DNA of 64,000 nucleotides from Rachycentron canadum (Eukaryota > Chordata > Actinopteri > Carangiformes > Rachycentridae). The notes below the pieces were generated by a model. That model was not told where the DNA came from. It made no database searches and saw only the letters and a list, made by a program, of their open reading frames with translations. A program made the position numbers and the translations under genes. This document shows, piece by piece, positions 36,913-49,800 of the stretch. Position 1 is the first letter of the stretch, and each line of letters starts with the position of its first letter. The stretch is from NCBI GenBank assembly GCA_038496675.1, contig CM076669.1, positions 10,564,599 to 10,628,598 of the forward strand, in the 5' to 3' direction.

Positions 36913-39040
36913 AAGGATTTCATATATATTAAAAATGTCAATACCTACAGCCTTTAGAATAATGCATCTTACTGTAGTAATCTTCATTACATTAACATTT
37001 TGTAAGTGACTTTTTTCTTGCCTTTTTATGTGCATCAGGTTTATCAGAGGTTCTTTGCTGGAAATAGCTGCTGACATAGAGTTGTTGAGGAGCAGCTCAA
37101 TGTGTGGACGTAACCAAAACAAGCTAAAAGAGGCTAAAAGGAACGTGCAATTTCTGTACCAGGCACAAGCCACACATCTACAAATGTATATATAACACAT
37201 CACTCCCAGTGAACCAGAGGTTTTTCATCAAAAGTCAATGTAAAACCAGCAGTAAACAAACTCACTCTTGAGTTCATTCCATAAATATATAACAGATAAT
37301 TATTCTGTACAATAAATACATTTCTTTTATACACAATTAGTAACCACTCTGGCCAGAGAAAGCTGGTCTACTAGCGTATTATCATTTGCCTCTTGTGCCT
37401 TGAAACTGTCATTTTTCTATAGTGTAGCATTCATGGTTTATTAATTGAACTACAAGAGGAAGTGATAGAACTAATTTGAGTACTACACAAACCACATCAC
37501 CCATCCAGCCTATCTCTGCCTTTGTTCATCTCTCTCCCTCATGCTATCAAGAAGAAGCAGATCATACTTCTATGTTTAAGCTCCTGTTTTTGTGTGTAGC
37601 CATTCGGTGTTTCTCTTCTTCTAAAATATTCCCTCTGAAGCACTTAGCCTAATTAGAGATCATTTATTCCCAGAACTAATCAGTCCAAGTGTTTTTGTGT
37701 CTTCTAAAATAATAATATGAGAGAAGGCTGTTGCACTAAGTGAGGATTCAACAGCCCACGCTGCTTACTTAATTTGACTCGCGTGTTTTTTGTTTTTTTT
37801 TTGTGTGCGTTCGTGTTTGTGGGGTTGCTGTTACACAAACATAGCCTAATTTGATTAGTGGCTAGAATATAATTACTTAGCAAAAGAAGACATGTAGGAT
37901 TCCTCTGATAATCTATCTTCATAAATGTTATGCTATGTATAAAGACATGGATTGTTGTGCTTGCACGCTGCTTCTTTCACAATCTTATTGTTGCGATTAC
38001 TGATTAGATACAGTCAGGAATTGGAAGCAAACAAACTAAACTGAAGCTATTTAAAGGCTGTGTTGAATAGAATACAGTACCAGGTTTACAAGAGGGGAAG
38101 TATTTTGGATTGAGTTATATTGGGTGATTTGTCTTACACAGGAGGTTGTGTATTTATTGGCAAGAAGCCCATATGCAGCAGTGGAAAAATATTCTTATCC
38201 TTTACTCAACTAGCGCTTAATTTAATTTTATTTTTCAACTGCAATTGTGGTGATGGGTGGAAATACATCACACACGCATGCACACACACAATAGTCTGGT
38301 GGCAAACTATGTGCAAATGAATTTCACATTACTGTAGGTCACTGAATTCATTTCTGAAATGGCAATTGGTATAATCTCTCTAGGGACTTGTTGTGAGTAG
38401 TGGGCCACATTTACCCAGTTACCCTTACAACCCAGTGTAGATTAAGAAATACATTTTCCCACCATCATCCCATCTACTCAAACCCATTTGTTCCCCCCAG
38501 ACAATATGGATTGAACTGTTCTATGCTGTAGTTAATTTTAACTGGGATGTGGCTTACTGTGAAAAAGTCAAAAGCCTTTCCTGGAGAACAAACGTCCTCC
38601 TTCTTATCTTGTCCTTTAGTTTTATGAAATACTCTCCCCTAGGCTCATTAAGAGAAAATTGCAGCCTGATCCACTATGATCTGAAGTGGGTAACTCAGGT
38701 ATACAATTCAATATCAACCTTGATCTTCAGGCCACTGTTGCACAAAAACATTTGAGAGGTTCTTTAAAAAATAAAGTATTCTGCCACATGGTAAAAAGCT
38801 TCAAATCAGTTATTTTCAAAACTTTAATATTTTTAGAGGATAAAAGTCAGTGCATCGAAGCGAGGCTCTTACTAAAGATGGAGCACAAGAACAAGCTAAT
38901 TCAATGCATTTGTTAGTGACACAATATCACAACTGATGCCGCTGCTATTACGGCAATACAGTATTTGCAGAGCATGTATCTAAGTATCAGTGGCGCAACA
39001 CAACCCCAAACCCCACTTCTCAGTGCTAAATTGACTCCAG

Positions 39041-39072
39041 CTCTCTCTCTCTCTCTCTCTTTTTCTCTCTCT
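39041..39072. repeat. (CT)n microsatellite
   Basis: Ten CT units, then TTTT, then further CT units. It is a polypyrimidine tract on the plus strand. Confidence 0.95.
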
Positions 39073-39129
39073 GTTAGACTGACCTTGCAAAGACGACTCT
39101 CCTCTTTAACCCAGAGCTGTGTAGCTAGC

Positions 39130-39290
39130 TCAGCGCTGTCTCTCCCACACCTTGTCCCCATTGTTGCTGATCTTATCGTTCAGCCTATCAGAGGACTAAT
39201 GACCCCGGCAATCGTTGCTGACCTGTCGGGGGAAGTGCAGCTGCCAAAGAGAAGGAAGGAGAGTCCATTAAAAGATTAATGTAAGGAAGT
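39130..39290. promoter_or_regulatory. candidate conserved non-coding element
   Basis: Less AT-rich than its surroundings, with retained CpG and an internal imperfect direct repeat: TTGTTGCTGATCTTATCG (39161-39178) and TCGTTGCTGACCTGTCGG (39212-39229). CTAATGACCCC and GATTAAT words are present. It is spanned by a 104-codon plus-strand frame (38965-39279) whose first half is CT-array translation, so I do not call it coding. Confidence 0.25.
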
Positions 39291-42200
39291 GGACACTGTC
39301 CTCCTGGACCTGTGGAGCACTACAGCAGGAAGGGGAATTTGATTTATTGTCATCCCCCCTCCTCACTTGCTGAATAGGCAGAGAAGGATGAGCGGGGTGA
39401 AGTGGCTTCCTTTGTCAAGAACTGACTGCAGGAGTATTTGTTTTAGATAGTATTTGTTTTTGTTTTTGTTTTTTTTAAAATATTGTACTATAATAACTAG
39501 TGATTTACAGATTATATGTATGTAAATTATTTGTATATATAGTTTCTAAGGATTTCAATATTTCATTGCAAATACCCTAAATGTTTCCAATTTAGGCTGG
39601 CATTAACCAGCACAAACTGAAGAGCATGTCAACACCATGGTCTGATTGGCCAATTAACCTGTGTTTTTAGAGAACACACTGCCCTATTCATCATTCAGCA
39701 TGCAGCAATTAGGCATTCTGTTACTTTGGAAACCATTTATAATATTTATTTGATCAAAGCTTAGAGTGACACAGGCTCTGCGACCTACTCCCATTAGTCA
39801 TGCACGTGGCATAATGTTGGCATTTGTGCAGGGAAAAGTTTCCCATTATATGCTTTTAGTAAAGATTTGCTGTCAAGCCTGTGAAGCCTTGTTTCCCTGA
39901 CTCCTTTAGTAAGGGCCTGAACTTTTATAATGGGCACAAACAAAGACTTCTCCTGCACTGCATGACCACCGAGAGAGCAGGCTTACTGCTGAGAAAGAGA
40001 CGAAGGGAAATAAATTATTCTTCACTTCTGATTGTCAGGTTGTTGTCTCTGTGTTGTTGACATCCGTTAAGTCTAGGTTATATCTAACATTGCATGCAGC
40101 TATGACTTCCATAATTGTTTAAACAGGCAAAATATACCTGCTGTTGTGGAAAAAAGTCAAGGCTCACACATATATACTCCAGTACTATTCATGGTAACAG
40201 CTGTGCTGGGCATCAACAATTTCTCAGTTGAATCACTATCAAGTTGACATGCTTTATTTATACCAGTATCTGAAGACAGGAATCCAGAATAGTAATCGAC
40301 TTCACATTCCTCCTCCCTCATTCTCCAGCTCCAGTTCATCGTATCCAGGTTAAATGTTAATTGGCCAAGATCTCAGACCTCTTTTATTTTAATGGCTGCA
40401 CTTCTCATTTTCTCTCTCACCGGTGCAATCGTTAGAGTTTTCGGAGAGATGGATGTGAATGGTTTCGCAAACACAGCTTGGCTTAGTCCGTGAAGACTGT
40501 ACACATTTCACAACGGACCATAATGGGCTTTCTTGCCATTTGCAGTGTTTGCACCATTAGCCAGTGATGACTTTGCATCTAAGCCTGACTCAGATGAACA
40601 TGGCTGTCAGATGTCAAATAACAATAGATGGGCTATGGGCTAAGTACTCCTGGACAAGAGCAGGACCGATACCTGTGTGGATGTTAAAATAATCTGAAAG
40701 CCCAATGAAATACAGGAATTCTGTGCTCAACACAACACATGATAGTGACTGTACTCATTATTATTAAGACCAGAGTGATCCTAATCATGCCCCACTGTTA
40801 AAAGTCAATAAGTCTAATTGTTATTGTGTTTGACTTTCATTAATTCAAGCAATAGCATTTTCCTGTAGACTTGGGAACAGTGGAGATGAGCTGTAGCTTA
40901 AGTATAACAATGAAATCACATTTTAAATTGATATGGGAAGCTTGTTAGCAAACAGTTGCCAATTTGCCCATTAAACATTAACATTCATTTGGAGTTGTGT
41001 ATACTCTTTTAGCTGCGATAAGGTCTTTAGCTGGACAGCACAACAGAGCATTTAGCAGCTAGTGGCTTACTTTGTCTGTGTGCCATTTTGTGCTGGGCAA
41101 GTGGTGTTCAGTGGGTGTATCAGAATACTTTTTTTTCTCTTCTATTTTTTTCCTGAAAACACCTGCCTGCTCCTGGAAACAGTGCTAATGAGAGCAGTTA
41201 TACTGAACCATAACAGTGAAGTCAAGGCCCAGATAATAGAAATGAGTGAAAACATACTCAAACACTATGTAGAACTGGCGGGTATTAAAGAATCTGTTAG
41301 TTTATTGCTGAGTTATGTATTTCACATTATAAATAGTAATTTGATCCACACTGGAAATGAAAATATTGATTACAGCGGCATTAACCTTGTTACGCATATT
41401 TTTGTTTTCTGCACAAAAGCTGTCAAGTTCCAAAACGATAAGTCCAATTAAATTATAGTGTCATTACAAAATGGGATAACATATGTTTTCTTATGCTCAT
41501 TAGTATCTGGAAAATATCACAGCTGCCTGAACAAAAGCTGCATTTAAAGTAAAAATGATTGATTCTTCTTAATGCCATTTGTTAGTTTGTTTCATATCGA
41601 GGAAGTTAGGTGGAAGGTTTCTAAAATGACTCTGAACCCTTGTAGATACCTAATATGTGTGTATTTCAAAGATATAATTTTTCTTATTACAATAACCAAA
41701 AGACTCAGATGGAAGCTAATTTCATATTACAATGTGATAGTTTCAAACTGATACAGACTGACAAAATAATTTGAATGCACATTGCTAATGTCCCCTTTCT
41801 CTGGCCCTATGGAGAGACAGAGGGGTCAACTCATTACACTAAAATGTCACTTTCCTTAGGGTTTCATCTCTAGAATGCTTACAGATGGCACAGCCGTCAC
41901 ATCAGTGAGGAAGTCACAGTCAGGAAAATGTTCAAGAAAGGAGGCAATTGGCTGTTTCTTACAATTCAGGTAATGTTTGTGATATTTTTTTCAAAATTAG
42001 TCCCTCAACCGCACCAATTACTGTAGGTCAGTGAGTAGACAGTTGTATGAGATTTGGACCTCCATTTCTTTTTTAATTTCCCACCACTGGTCACCAATAG
42101 CACTAACGTTTTTTTTTGGTTTTTAAAGTCTGTTTTATGCATCCAATCACAATGAAAATAAAGGCTGGGAAGAGAATTGGATGTGATGTTTTGGATCAAC

Positions 42201-42394
42201 ACGTTCACTTTTGTAGACTTTCAACTTCTCATGATGTATAATATTCCACTAAAATCTATTTTTTTTTTAAATATAAAAGATTCAAAACATGTATCTCATA
42301 CATCTTTTCATTTGTTATTTTTTTTTCTAGCTGTAAAATTGCCATTCAGGTCTACATTGTGTAGACCTTTAGAGGTGTGTCACTTTTCTATCGC
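39291..42394. other. AT-rich unique non-coding DNA
   Basis: The largest frame is 129 codons (41062-41451, plus). It is AT-rich and codes mostly for hydrophobic and N/K/I residues, with no family resemblance. Nothing else can be supported. Confidence 0.6.
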
Positions 42395-42700
42395 AAGATT
42401 AAAGGGCCAATCCAGTGAACTAGCATTAGCTGAGGGACTCACAAGAGACACAGGTATGAAAAGGGAATGGTCAAAACTGATGCTGCAGATGTTGAGATGC
42501 CCTGAATTGTGTGTCCCAGTACAGCCCAAGCTCCAAAAAGCACTACAATTCCCATAATGCAACTCAGTAGCTCATCTCATCTTCAAGATATATTCAGTTG
42601 CTTTACAGGTTGAGGAGTACTGCTCATGATAAGTAAACTCATGTTTACAGGTAGAATTGGTGGAATGCCCTTGTTGGTTGAGTGTTTCCTTTTTTGTTAT
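42395..42700 (+). repeat. decayed interspersed repeat with ZNF143-like word
   Basis: The start TTAAAGGGCCAATCCAGTG and the end GGTAGAATTGGTGGAATGCC match the ends of a repeat I recall from percomorph genomes. The middle contains ACTACAATTCCCATAATGCA (listed separately). The copy is not open in any useful frame. Confidence 0.5.
42542..42561 (+). promoter_or_regulatory. ZNF143/Staf-like binding word
   Basis: ACTACAATTCCCATAATGCA closely matches the established vertebrate ZNF143 (Staf) SBS2-type motif, ACTACAATTCCCAGAATGC. Because it lies within a decayed interspersed repeat far from any gene, it is more likely a repeat-borne site than a promoter. Binding is not shown. Confidence 0.5.
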
Positions 42701-43027
42701 ATTTAAATAGTGTTATTTATTGACCCTTACAGTCAGGGGAACAGTGGGTATTGGAACAGGTGGGCAGACATGGAAAATGAGGGCTTGGTTAGAAAAAAGA
42801 CAGAGAGGTCAAGGATTCAGTCGTTCTGGAGTGTGGTCAAAAGCACTAAAAGCTTTATGCTTTAACAGGATTGTTAGGCAAGATACCTCAAGCCTCACTG
42901 CCTCATGTTGCTTGGAGCACAATGATTGGTTGGTGTAGCATTTTATATGCAACGTGGGTAATTAAATCGGTGGATACTGTTCTGGAATCGATAAGAGCCC
43001 AGTGACATAAAGTATTACCACCGAACC

Positions 43028-43030
<3 letters not shown>

Positions 43031-43076
<46 letters not shown>
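43031..43076. repeat. (GT)23 microsatellite
   Basis: Twenty-three uninterrupted GT units. Confidence 0.97.
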
Positions 43077-43077
<1 letters not shown>

Positions 43078-43182
43078 TGTATATGCAGGTGTGTAGGGGA
43101 CAAAGTGAGAGTCGGGGAGAGAGATGGTGGTGGGGGAGGCAGGGAGCGAAAGCTAAATTTTTATTATGACAGATGAGATGGG

Positions 43183-43342
43183 TTATTGGAATCCAGGCAA
43201 GGCTCTTTGACTGTAGATGCCATTACAGGACACGGCTGCTTTAAATCTGGGTCACCTATCGACTTAACCTCACATTGGGCATCAGCAGGGCCTCATTGCT
43301 GTGTAATTATGCCTGGAATAAATAGGGCATTTGGCTTGTGGC
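43183..43342. promoter_or_regulatory. candidate conserved non-coding element
   Basis: Complex, non-repetitive sequence containing CCATTA, TTTAAATC, a GGGTCACC nuclear-receptor-like half site (43249-43256), TGTAATTA and an AATAAATA word. It looks like enhancer-type sequence and stands apart from the simple-repeat DNA on both sides (GT array before, CT-rich after). Conservation is inferred, not shown. Confidence 0.22.
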
Positions 43343-43556
43343 ACTACACCACATAGCAGCTGGTATAATGGACAGTGTGGAATTCATTTGTTCTCCTCTG
43401 TTCTTTTCTAATCCCTCCTCTCAACCTCTATTAACTCTCTACATTTTTCATTTCTTCCTCTGAGCCCCCTTCTACCCTTTGGTTTTACCATCATTGTTTC
43501 AGTCCTTTTTTGTACCCAGCTTTATCTTATTCCCTGCTGTCCTTGAGCAGAAGGAA

Positions 43557-43568
43557 GGGGGGGGGGGG
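43557..43568. repeat. poly-G run (G12)
   Basis: Twelve consecutive G. Its length is likely uncertain in the assembly. Confidence 0.9.
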
Positions 43569-43979
43569 TCACATGAGCCTCAGAAGAAATGCACCATTAA
43601 GAGCGAGTTGTTGGAAAACACTCTATGAAGTGTAAGGCAAGGAAATTAAAGGCAATCTGGAAAATGTGAATTCAATCACTGTAGTCCAATCAGGGAGCAT
43701 ACATATTCTCCCTGCACTGAAACTCAAAGCCTCCTTATCTAGGCGACTGTTGTTGAGGGTTTTGAAGATATTTTGGGTGGCCATTTGGCTCCATAATGCC
43801 TGTTCAAACCAGATCTGAGTGCAGCACATTATTGCCTGCAGAAACACTTTCTGGCGCTTCGGCCACACAGCAGCTCAAAGAAACTAAAGTCCCTGCAAGC
43901 TACTAGCAGGGTGTGCTCATACTCCAGGGTGTGACTTTCTTCCTTTTGTGTGTGTGTGTATCTTGCTGTGAGGTGACCG

Positions 43980-44150
43980 GCTCAGTAATTGGTCCTAGCG
44001 GCTTTTACCTGGCGGCAATGACTGGCCATGCTGGTACCTTTTTTTTTCCCCCCTTCAACTCCAAATGGCCTCATTGGCCATTTAGAGCTCATTACCACTA
44101 ACTCTATAAACTGCTTCAACTCAAATGAAAGGGGGCAAAAAAGGGGAGTA
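43980..44150. promoter_or_regulatory. candidate conserved element with inverted repeat
   Basis: Contains a CAGTAATTGG homeobox-type word near the start and a perfect inverted repeat, AAATGGCC (44063-44070) and GGCCATTT (44076-44083), around TCATT. A short T/C run at 44039-44053 interrupts it. The function is unknown and the enhancer reading is a guess from composition. Confidence 0.22.
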
Positions 44151-45656
44151 AATTTTTTGTCTTTAATTATATGCCAGACATTTGTTAGAAGTATGCAAGC
44201 TATTTTCATGCGTATCACAAAGGGAACAGACGCTTGTCCCTTTCTCTTCATTAGAATGAATTCTGTACAACTTTGCTTTTATTAAAAACAACAGGGGTTC
44301 GGTCCCCGCTTCTGCATTCATTGTTTTTAATCTTTACTAATTAATTTGAAGAGGACCTGATTAAAATAATGGAACTGTCAGAGAAGACATTGTCTTAAGC
44401 TTATATGAATTCAGTGCAGCTGTTTGAACAGTATATAAGAGGACTATTTAATAATTGAATACTTTTGAGTCTCTGAGAATAGCTTGTTCCAAAGAATGTG
44501 GATATTTTTTTGAATGTTGTGAAATAACGTTGAATCTGTCTTAGTTATTCTGAGGAGCTTTTCTGTCTTCCACACTGGTCCCATTGGAGTGGGCTTAGGT
44601 TTGATTTGGGAATGTACAAGATCTTAATAGATTTACTGAATGGCGTTGACATGTTTCTTTTTGCAAATTCTGAAGCTTTAAGTGAAATAACAATTCTTGT
44701 GAAATGCGTTTCTTCTCCACACCTCTCAAAAGATTCATTTTGACACACAAATCCAGAGTACATTGACTGATATTGCACACCATCTAGAGAATGTGAAATT
44801 GTTATAATCTCCGATGGTCACAGGGAAATATCAGGGTGTCAGAAATCACATAAAAGCCATGTCCATATCTGTAGCTGTGTGCACTGCAAAATTATATAAT
44901 GAACTTGGCCTCATATAATTCTATTTGCACAGGTTGTTCTAATACATACATATCCCAAAATCAACTAGCAGAAGAACAAAACAGAAATATTTTGCTTTTG
45001 ATATTCATACTTTACTGATGGATTTTCTTTGCAATCAAGGTAAGCTAATTTAGTCCAATATACTTTCAGTCCCTTCAACCAATAAATCCTACAACAGTGT
45101 TTTCATAGTGTCTTGTTTTTCTCTTCTTGTTAGCATGGAAGTGATGACGGCAGTGCTATACAGGTTTATCTTAACCATGATAACATTGCATTTGCACCTA
45201 TGCTGACAGGCCAGATGTTGTGGAGAAAAAACAAAGGCGTCTTCAGAACACAGATGTCTTTTGAAGTAATAATAAAATTCTTCAGATTTGTTATTTGCAA
45301 CTATATATATATAAAAAACTAAGCTGTTTCCCTGACATGTGACATGTTGTCATGTGAACAGAAGGTTGAAGTGAGTGATGGACCTTTTACACTGCAGAGA
45401 TTGTCAGAGACATGTCAAAGAACAAAAAAAAAAACCACAGCGCAGAGTAATTTAGCAGTAATGAAGACTGAATTCCACGTAGGTGAGCAAGGCCCAGGGT
45501 TTAGTATTGCACATAGTGGCTTAGTAGAGTTCCTTCTTGCAACAACCATCATTCATTTTAATTATTGGTTCCATTGGTTATTGGTGCTTTCTTTGTCAAA
45601 CTATTTGCTGTTGAGTGCTCAAAGAGTCAACATACTGCAGGTCATATTTTTGGCAC

Positions 45657-45958
45657 TCTTGGTTGATTGATCAATATTTTGGGCCAGACTAAAATATCTC
45701 AACAACTATGATAGATTGTCATTACATGTGGTCCAGATATAGGCTTTTCCTCTAGCACTACCATGAGATTGACATTTGCAGTTTTGCTGTAAATGTATTT
45801 AATTTGTCCAGTATGTTCTGGTCATTAACCAGACACACAAAATGGTAAACATCGGTATGAAATATCACCATGTTAGCATTAGCATTTTGACATGTGTGCA
45901 TGCTGACATTAGCATGTAGCTCAAAGCTAGCATGGCTCTTCATCCTGTTGAACAAGAC
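45657..45958 (+). repeat. TTAGCATG-type interspersed repeat, copy 3
   Basis: The most complete copy in the window. It starts with a GGTTGATTGATCAAT segment, then GGGCCAGACTAAAATATCTC and AACAACTATGATAGATTG. CTCTAGCACTACCATGAGAT and a TGACATTTGCAGTTTTG block follow, and then the TAGCATT-rich end (45868-45935). The first part aligns with the copy at 55.04 kb, the last with those at 10.33 and 51.30 kb. This ties all the fragments into one family. Confidence 0.8.
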
Positions 45959-46025
45959 TTTCACAATCTTTTCCAACCCTAACCAAGTGGTCTTAATTGC
46001 CTAAAGTGATAGACTCTTAACCAGA
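45959..46025 (+). repeat. short 'CTTTCCCTAACTTTAACC' repeat, copy 2
   Basis: CACAATCTTTTCCAACCCTA followed by ACCAAGTGGTCTTAATTGCC directly abuts the TTAGCATG repeat. It is related to the segment at 34.17 kb. It may be a separate insertion or the end of a composite repeat. Confidence 0.5.
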
Positions 46026-46837
46026 AGTGGCAGATGAGAAAATGTGGATGAGTCATTGCTGCAATGGGCTTTGTAGAGGGGTCTTAAAACTCAACATTAC
46101 ATACTTCATGATAAATAACTAGGACATTTTTTCTTCTGTGCAAGAAAAGCAATACCTTAAGTAATCCATGATCAAAACAATCCCACTATATTTTTTAGCA
46201 TTATCTTTAAAGGACTCAGCCGTATCAAGGTCATTACTGTCCATGTTTCCATTCCACTCTCCCTTTTTTTGTGAGCTCTAAACAGGTTGTTCTGGTCTGC
46301 TTTTTTCTGTCTGACAGGCAGGCGGCTAAAGGCTCATTTTGGGTACGAGTCAGAACACATGGAACCTGTGGAAGAAACTCTCTGAGTGCTCATCTCGGGC
46401 TGACAGCAGGCAGTCCCTCAAGCATTACTGTAGTTGGCCGTGACTGATTTCTCTGAGGCAGGCAGAGCCACAGGAGGCTAAATGTTCTGCTTTGGCTCGT
46501 CCGTTTTGATTTGCTCTCGATGTACGGCTGTTTGACATTATGTCTTTTGGATGTGCTGTCTTTGTGTTCGTGCTGTTAGCAGCAGTTGTTTACACCTCTG
46601 AAAGGCAGATAAAGGCAGGACAGTACAGGTTCCCTGGCTATAACTCAGAAATTATTTTTAGATGTGTGCTTTTAGATGACCTTTCTCAGGGGATTTTTTA
46701 CCACAGTGAAGTGCATTGTGTCTCTATTGTAAACATGGATAATGCTTCCTCAAACTGGTGTAACCTAAAAAAAAACAACAACCCTGCATTTAGACTTTTA
46801 AAATATAGATGATGTCTGTCCTCTAAAAGCACATGAA

Positions 46838-46890
46838 ATGTGTGTGTGTGCGTGTGTGTGTGCGTGCATGTGTGTGTGCGCACGTGTGCA
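46838..46890. repeat. 53-nt alternating purine-pyrimidine tract
   Basis: A perfect purine-pyrimidine alternation made of GT units mixed with CG and GC steps (including GCGCACGTGTGCA at its end). This is the classical Z-DNA-prone composition. Confidence 0.9.
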
Positions 46891-49800
46891 GGTGTCACCT
46901 GTTTAGCAGATGGTGGACAGAGTGACAGGCTGATTCATGATGTGGAGAACAGCTGCACAAATCAACCTGAATATAGGAAAAAAAAGTACTTATAATATTT
47001 ATTGAGTCAAAGCCTTGGATATTAATTGCTTTCTGTTCACTAATGATCTCTTATGTTGACAGTGGCAGCACAAGGGATGTTTTTTGTCAACATGCACAAA
47101 GCTATAAAGGTTGTGGTGGAAAAATAAAGCATTTTATTTACTCTATTGTCAGTTTGAGCTATAGGAGGATGTTTACAGTGACAGTCTGCCAATAAGGGAA
47201 TAGACATTCAGCCTTAGAGTAAGAATAGCTAGTGCTGGAGACCCATATGGTGTGTGTACACTGCAGAGCAGTTGCCAAGGCGACGTTATCACCCATTATC
47301 CATCATTGGAAGCAACAAATCCAGGCTGTGTTATTTATTCTGTTGTTCTCTCAGAAATGGAGGTGACAGAGTGATGGCGGAGAGAGTACATTATTGATCA
47401 ACACAAGACCCGCCTTGTCCCCTTGTTCGTTCTCTGATGGCAATCCCACAGGCCTTCCAGTGAGCAGTGTGGTGGGCTATCTTGTTCAACAGTGGTTTAT
47501 GGGGCCTGTCACTGGGATGTGAGGGAACATGTAGCACAAAGAGAAGCTGTGCCAAAAGACTCCCCAGGGAGAGAGGAGACGTGGGGGTGAGGTCAGAGTT
47601 TACAGGCTGTGAGCACAACAATTTAAGGCCAAGATTCCTGGGTAGAAGAGAGAGAATAAGGAACAAGGAGTGTGTGTAAGTTGTGCTGCTTGTGAGGAGG
47701 TCGTCAATACAATACTTCCACATACTAATAGTTTGATCAGAGGAAGAACAGTAAAACATTTTCTTGCCATCTTCATTTTTGTCCAACATTTATCAAAGTA
47801 AAACAGAGAAATAAGACAGAATGTGGCAGTATGGAGCACATTGGTCCATTACAGTGAACATGGGCACTGTAGTTTCTTGGCAGTTCATAATACACAAGTA
47901 TAATATGCAGTCACAGCACCAAGTTGACAGCGACGCTAGCCCTCAAATGTCAGCCAGCCATTGCCCACTACACTGCTTGAAGACTGTGCCATTTTTGCCC
48001 ATTTTATCCTTATTTTAATTACACCAAAATAATTAAAGTTTCAGTTAAGAAATGATTCCCGTATATTCAACCAAAACACCAACTAATTCATTTTTTTTAT
48101 TTTAAACTGAACAACAAGTCTTCAATCGCAGCCCCTCCCCCCCAATTTAAAATTGCAGACAACCCTCGCTCAAAATAAGAGCAATGCGAAACTCCCTTTC
48201 TATGACAGTACAAAGATGGCCTTCCTCTGTTAGGAGAGATATATGAGATGGAAGATACAAAGCCAAGGCTCTTAATAAAAATCATCCATTTCTGTCAGAG
48301 CTGGCCAGGGGAAAATTTACAGCAGCATCAATAGACAGCCTTTTTTTCACTTCTTTATCTCATACTACCTCCATCTCCTCTACTTTCTGTCTTCTTCTCT
48401 TTCTTTCTGAGCAACAGCATACATCAGCAGAGTGGGAGGTAGAGTGCGTCACTTCGACTGTCACTGATATCTCCTAAATCATTTTGTATCTTTCTAAAGG
48501 CTGACCTCTCTGCTGTACATTTTTGGGCTATCAAGTGGCACTGAAAGTCACACTTATCATGAGGCAAGGGATGACTACCAGGCTCCCATTTATTTCTCTA
48601 TTTCACCGTGATGGGAGTATGTAGGTGTGATTGAATTCTCTCCTTCTCCCTCCTCTTGAGCATTTAGACCCAGTGTGGGAGAAGTAAGTTGACTACTCGA
48701 AACTGCGCCACACATTCCGTAAACTAGATTATTGTTATTTCTTCACATCCTGGATAGAGGTTTATAGTCAATATGCTGCTATATGAAGAAAAATGTTGCA
48801 GCAGCAGCAGAGCTGCCCCCACAGTTTCAAATAATGCACCATTGTTCTTGAAGGTTTGTGAATCATTCCTTGTAAATGTTGAGTAGACTGTGCTGAGGAT
48901 ACTGAGGGGTAAATATGATAAGAGAATGCGTAAACACATCAGTCATACTGGTGTTGCGGAGGTTGGTGATATACTACTGTAGGTGGGATTGTCATGCCTG
49001 GGGATGATGGTGCAACTCTTCTCCATGAGAGCATGAAACAGGATTACGAGCACATCAGCAAACATGCAAACCGCAACCTTTATTTTGGGACATCAACTTG
49101 TCAAAATAATACATGCTGACTTTAACCTTTTGCATTTGATTTACTTCTCCTGTTATAGCACTTACTCAAATATAGAAATGCATAACAAAATCACATATAT
49201 GATCTTCATGTAGTGACTGGGATCAGTGTTTTGTTTTAGTCTGTTAATAATGAAAGTAGTGTCATACCTCTACCTCAAGTGAAGCATTTTCACACTCTGT
49301 AATGTGTGTGATGTCACTTATTTTGTGGTTGCACCACTAAAGCGCATCCTTTTATCATGAAGATGTCATCAAACATCTTATCACCAGAGCAGCATGTCCA
49401 AAGCAATTCAAAGAGAGCTTGTCACAGAAGTGAAAGTGAAAGAGCTCCTCTGCATAACTGACAGCTTTCCCACATTCAGTGTGACCGTTTAGATCTACAC
49501 TCCTCACACCCAAGAACTGCACCTTCAGGTTTCAGCAGGCTGGGGGACGAGGGGGGGGCACCGTGCAAGTAAATGTTACTGCCCTGCTCAGAGGAATCCA
49601 ATTGGACCTCAGGTTTTGCCTGTGAGCTGATATGACTGGCTGCTGCAGTATTACTCCTGACGCTTGGTTACCCACTGCTTGTCAGCCAGCTCCCATCATT
49701 GCCACATGCCCCTGTAGCTACGGGCAACACACACCTTGTCACCAGCAAGAGCATGATAATGTGCCCATGAGTTAAGTGCACAGGTCACGTCCTGACCAGT

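Larger units (their letters stand above)
36846..39120. other. AT-rich non-coding DNA
   Basis: A T23 run lies at 36890-36912. Frames are short (up to 105 codons, minus strand, 36886-37203) and without recognisable product. A CT array sits at 39041-39072. Confidence 0.6.
42701..45656. other. non-coding DNA with candidate elements and a GT array
   Basis: Contains the GT array at 43031-43076, a G12 run at 43557-43568, and two enhancer-like patches (43183-43342 and 43980-44150) listed separately. All frames are below 109 codons and not recognisable. Confidence 0.6.

Noticed and set aside
41062..41451. 129-codon AT-rich frame
   Set aside because: Low-complexity hydrophobic and N/K-rich translation, no domain, composition like the surrounding non-coding DNA.
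46540..46812. 90-codon frame with a signal-peptide-like start
   Set aside because: No mature domain, cysteine pattern or homologue is recognised. A hydrophobic start is common by chance in T-rich DNA.
49543..49559. G-quadruplex from G5 and G8 runs
   Set aside because: Only two G runs. It does not meet the usual four-run rule without splitting one run.
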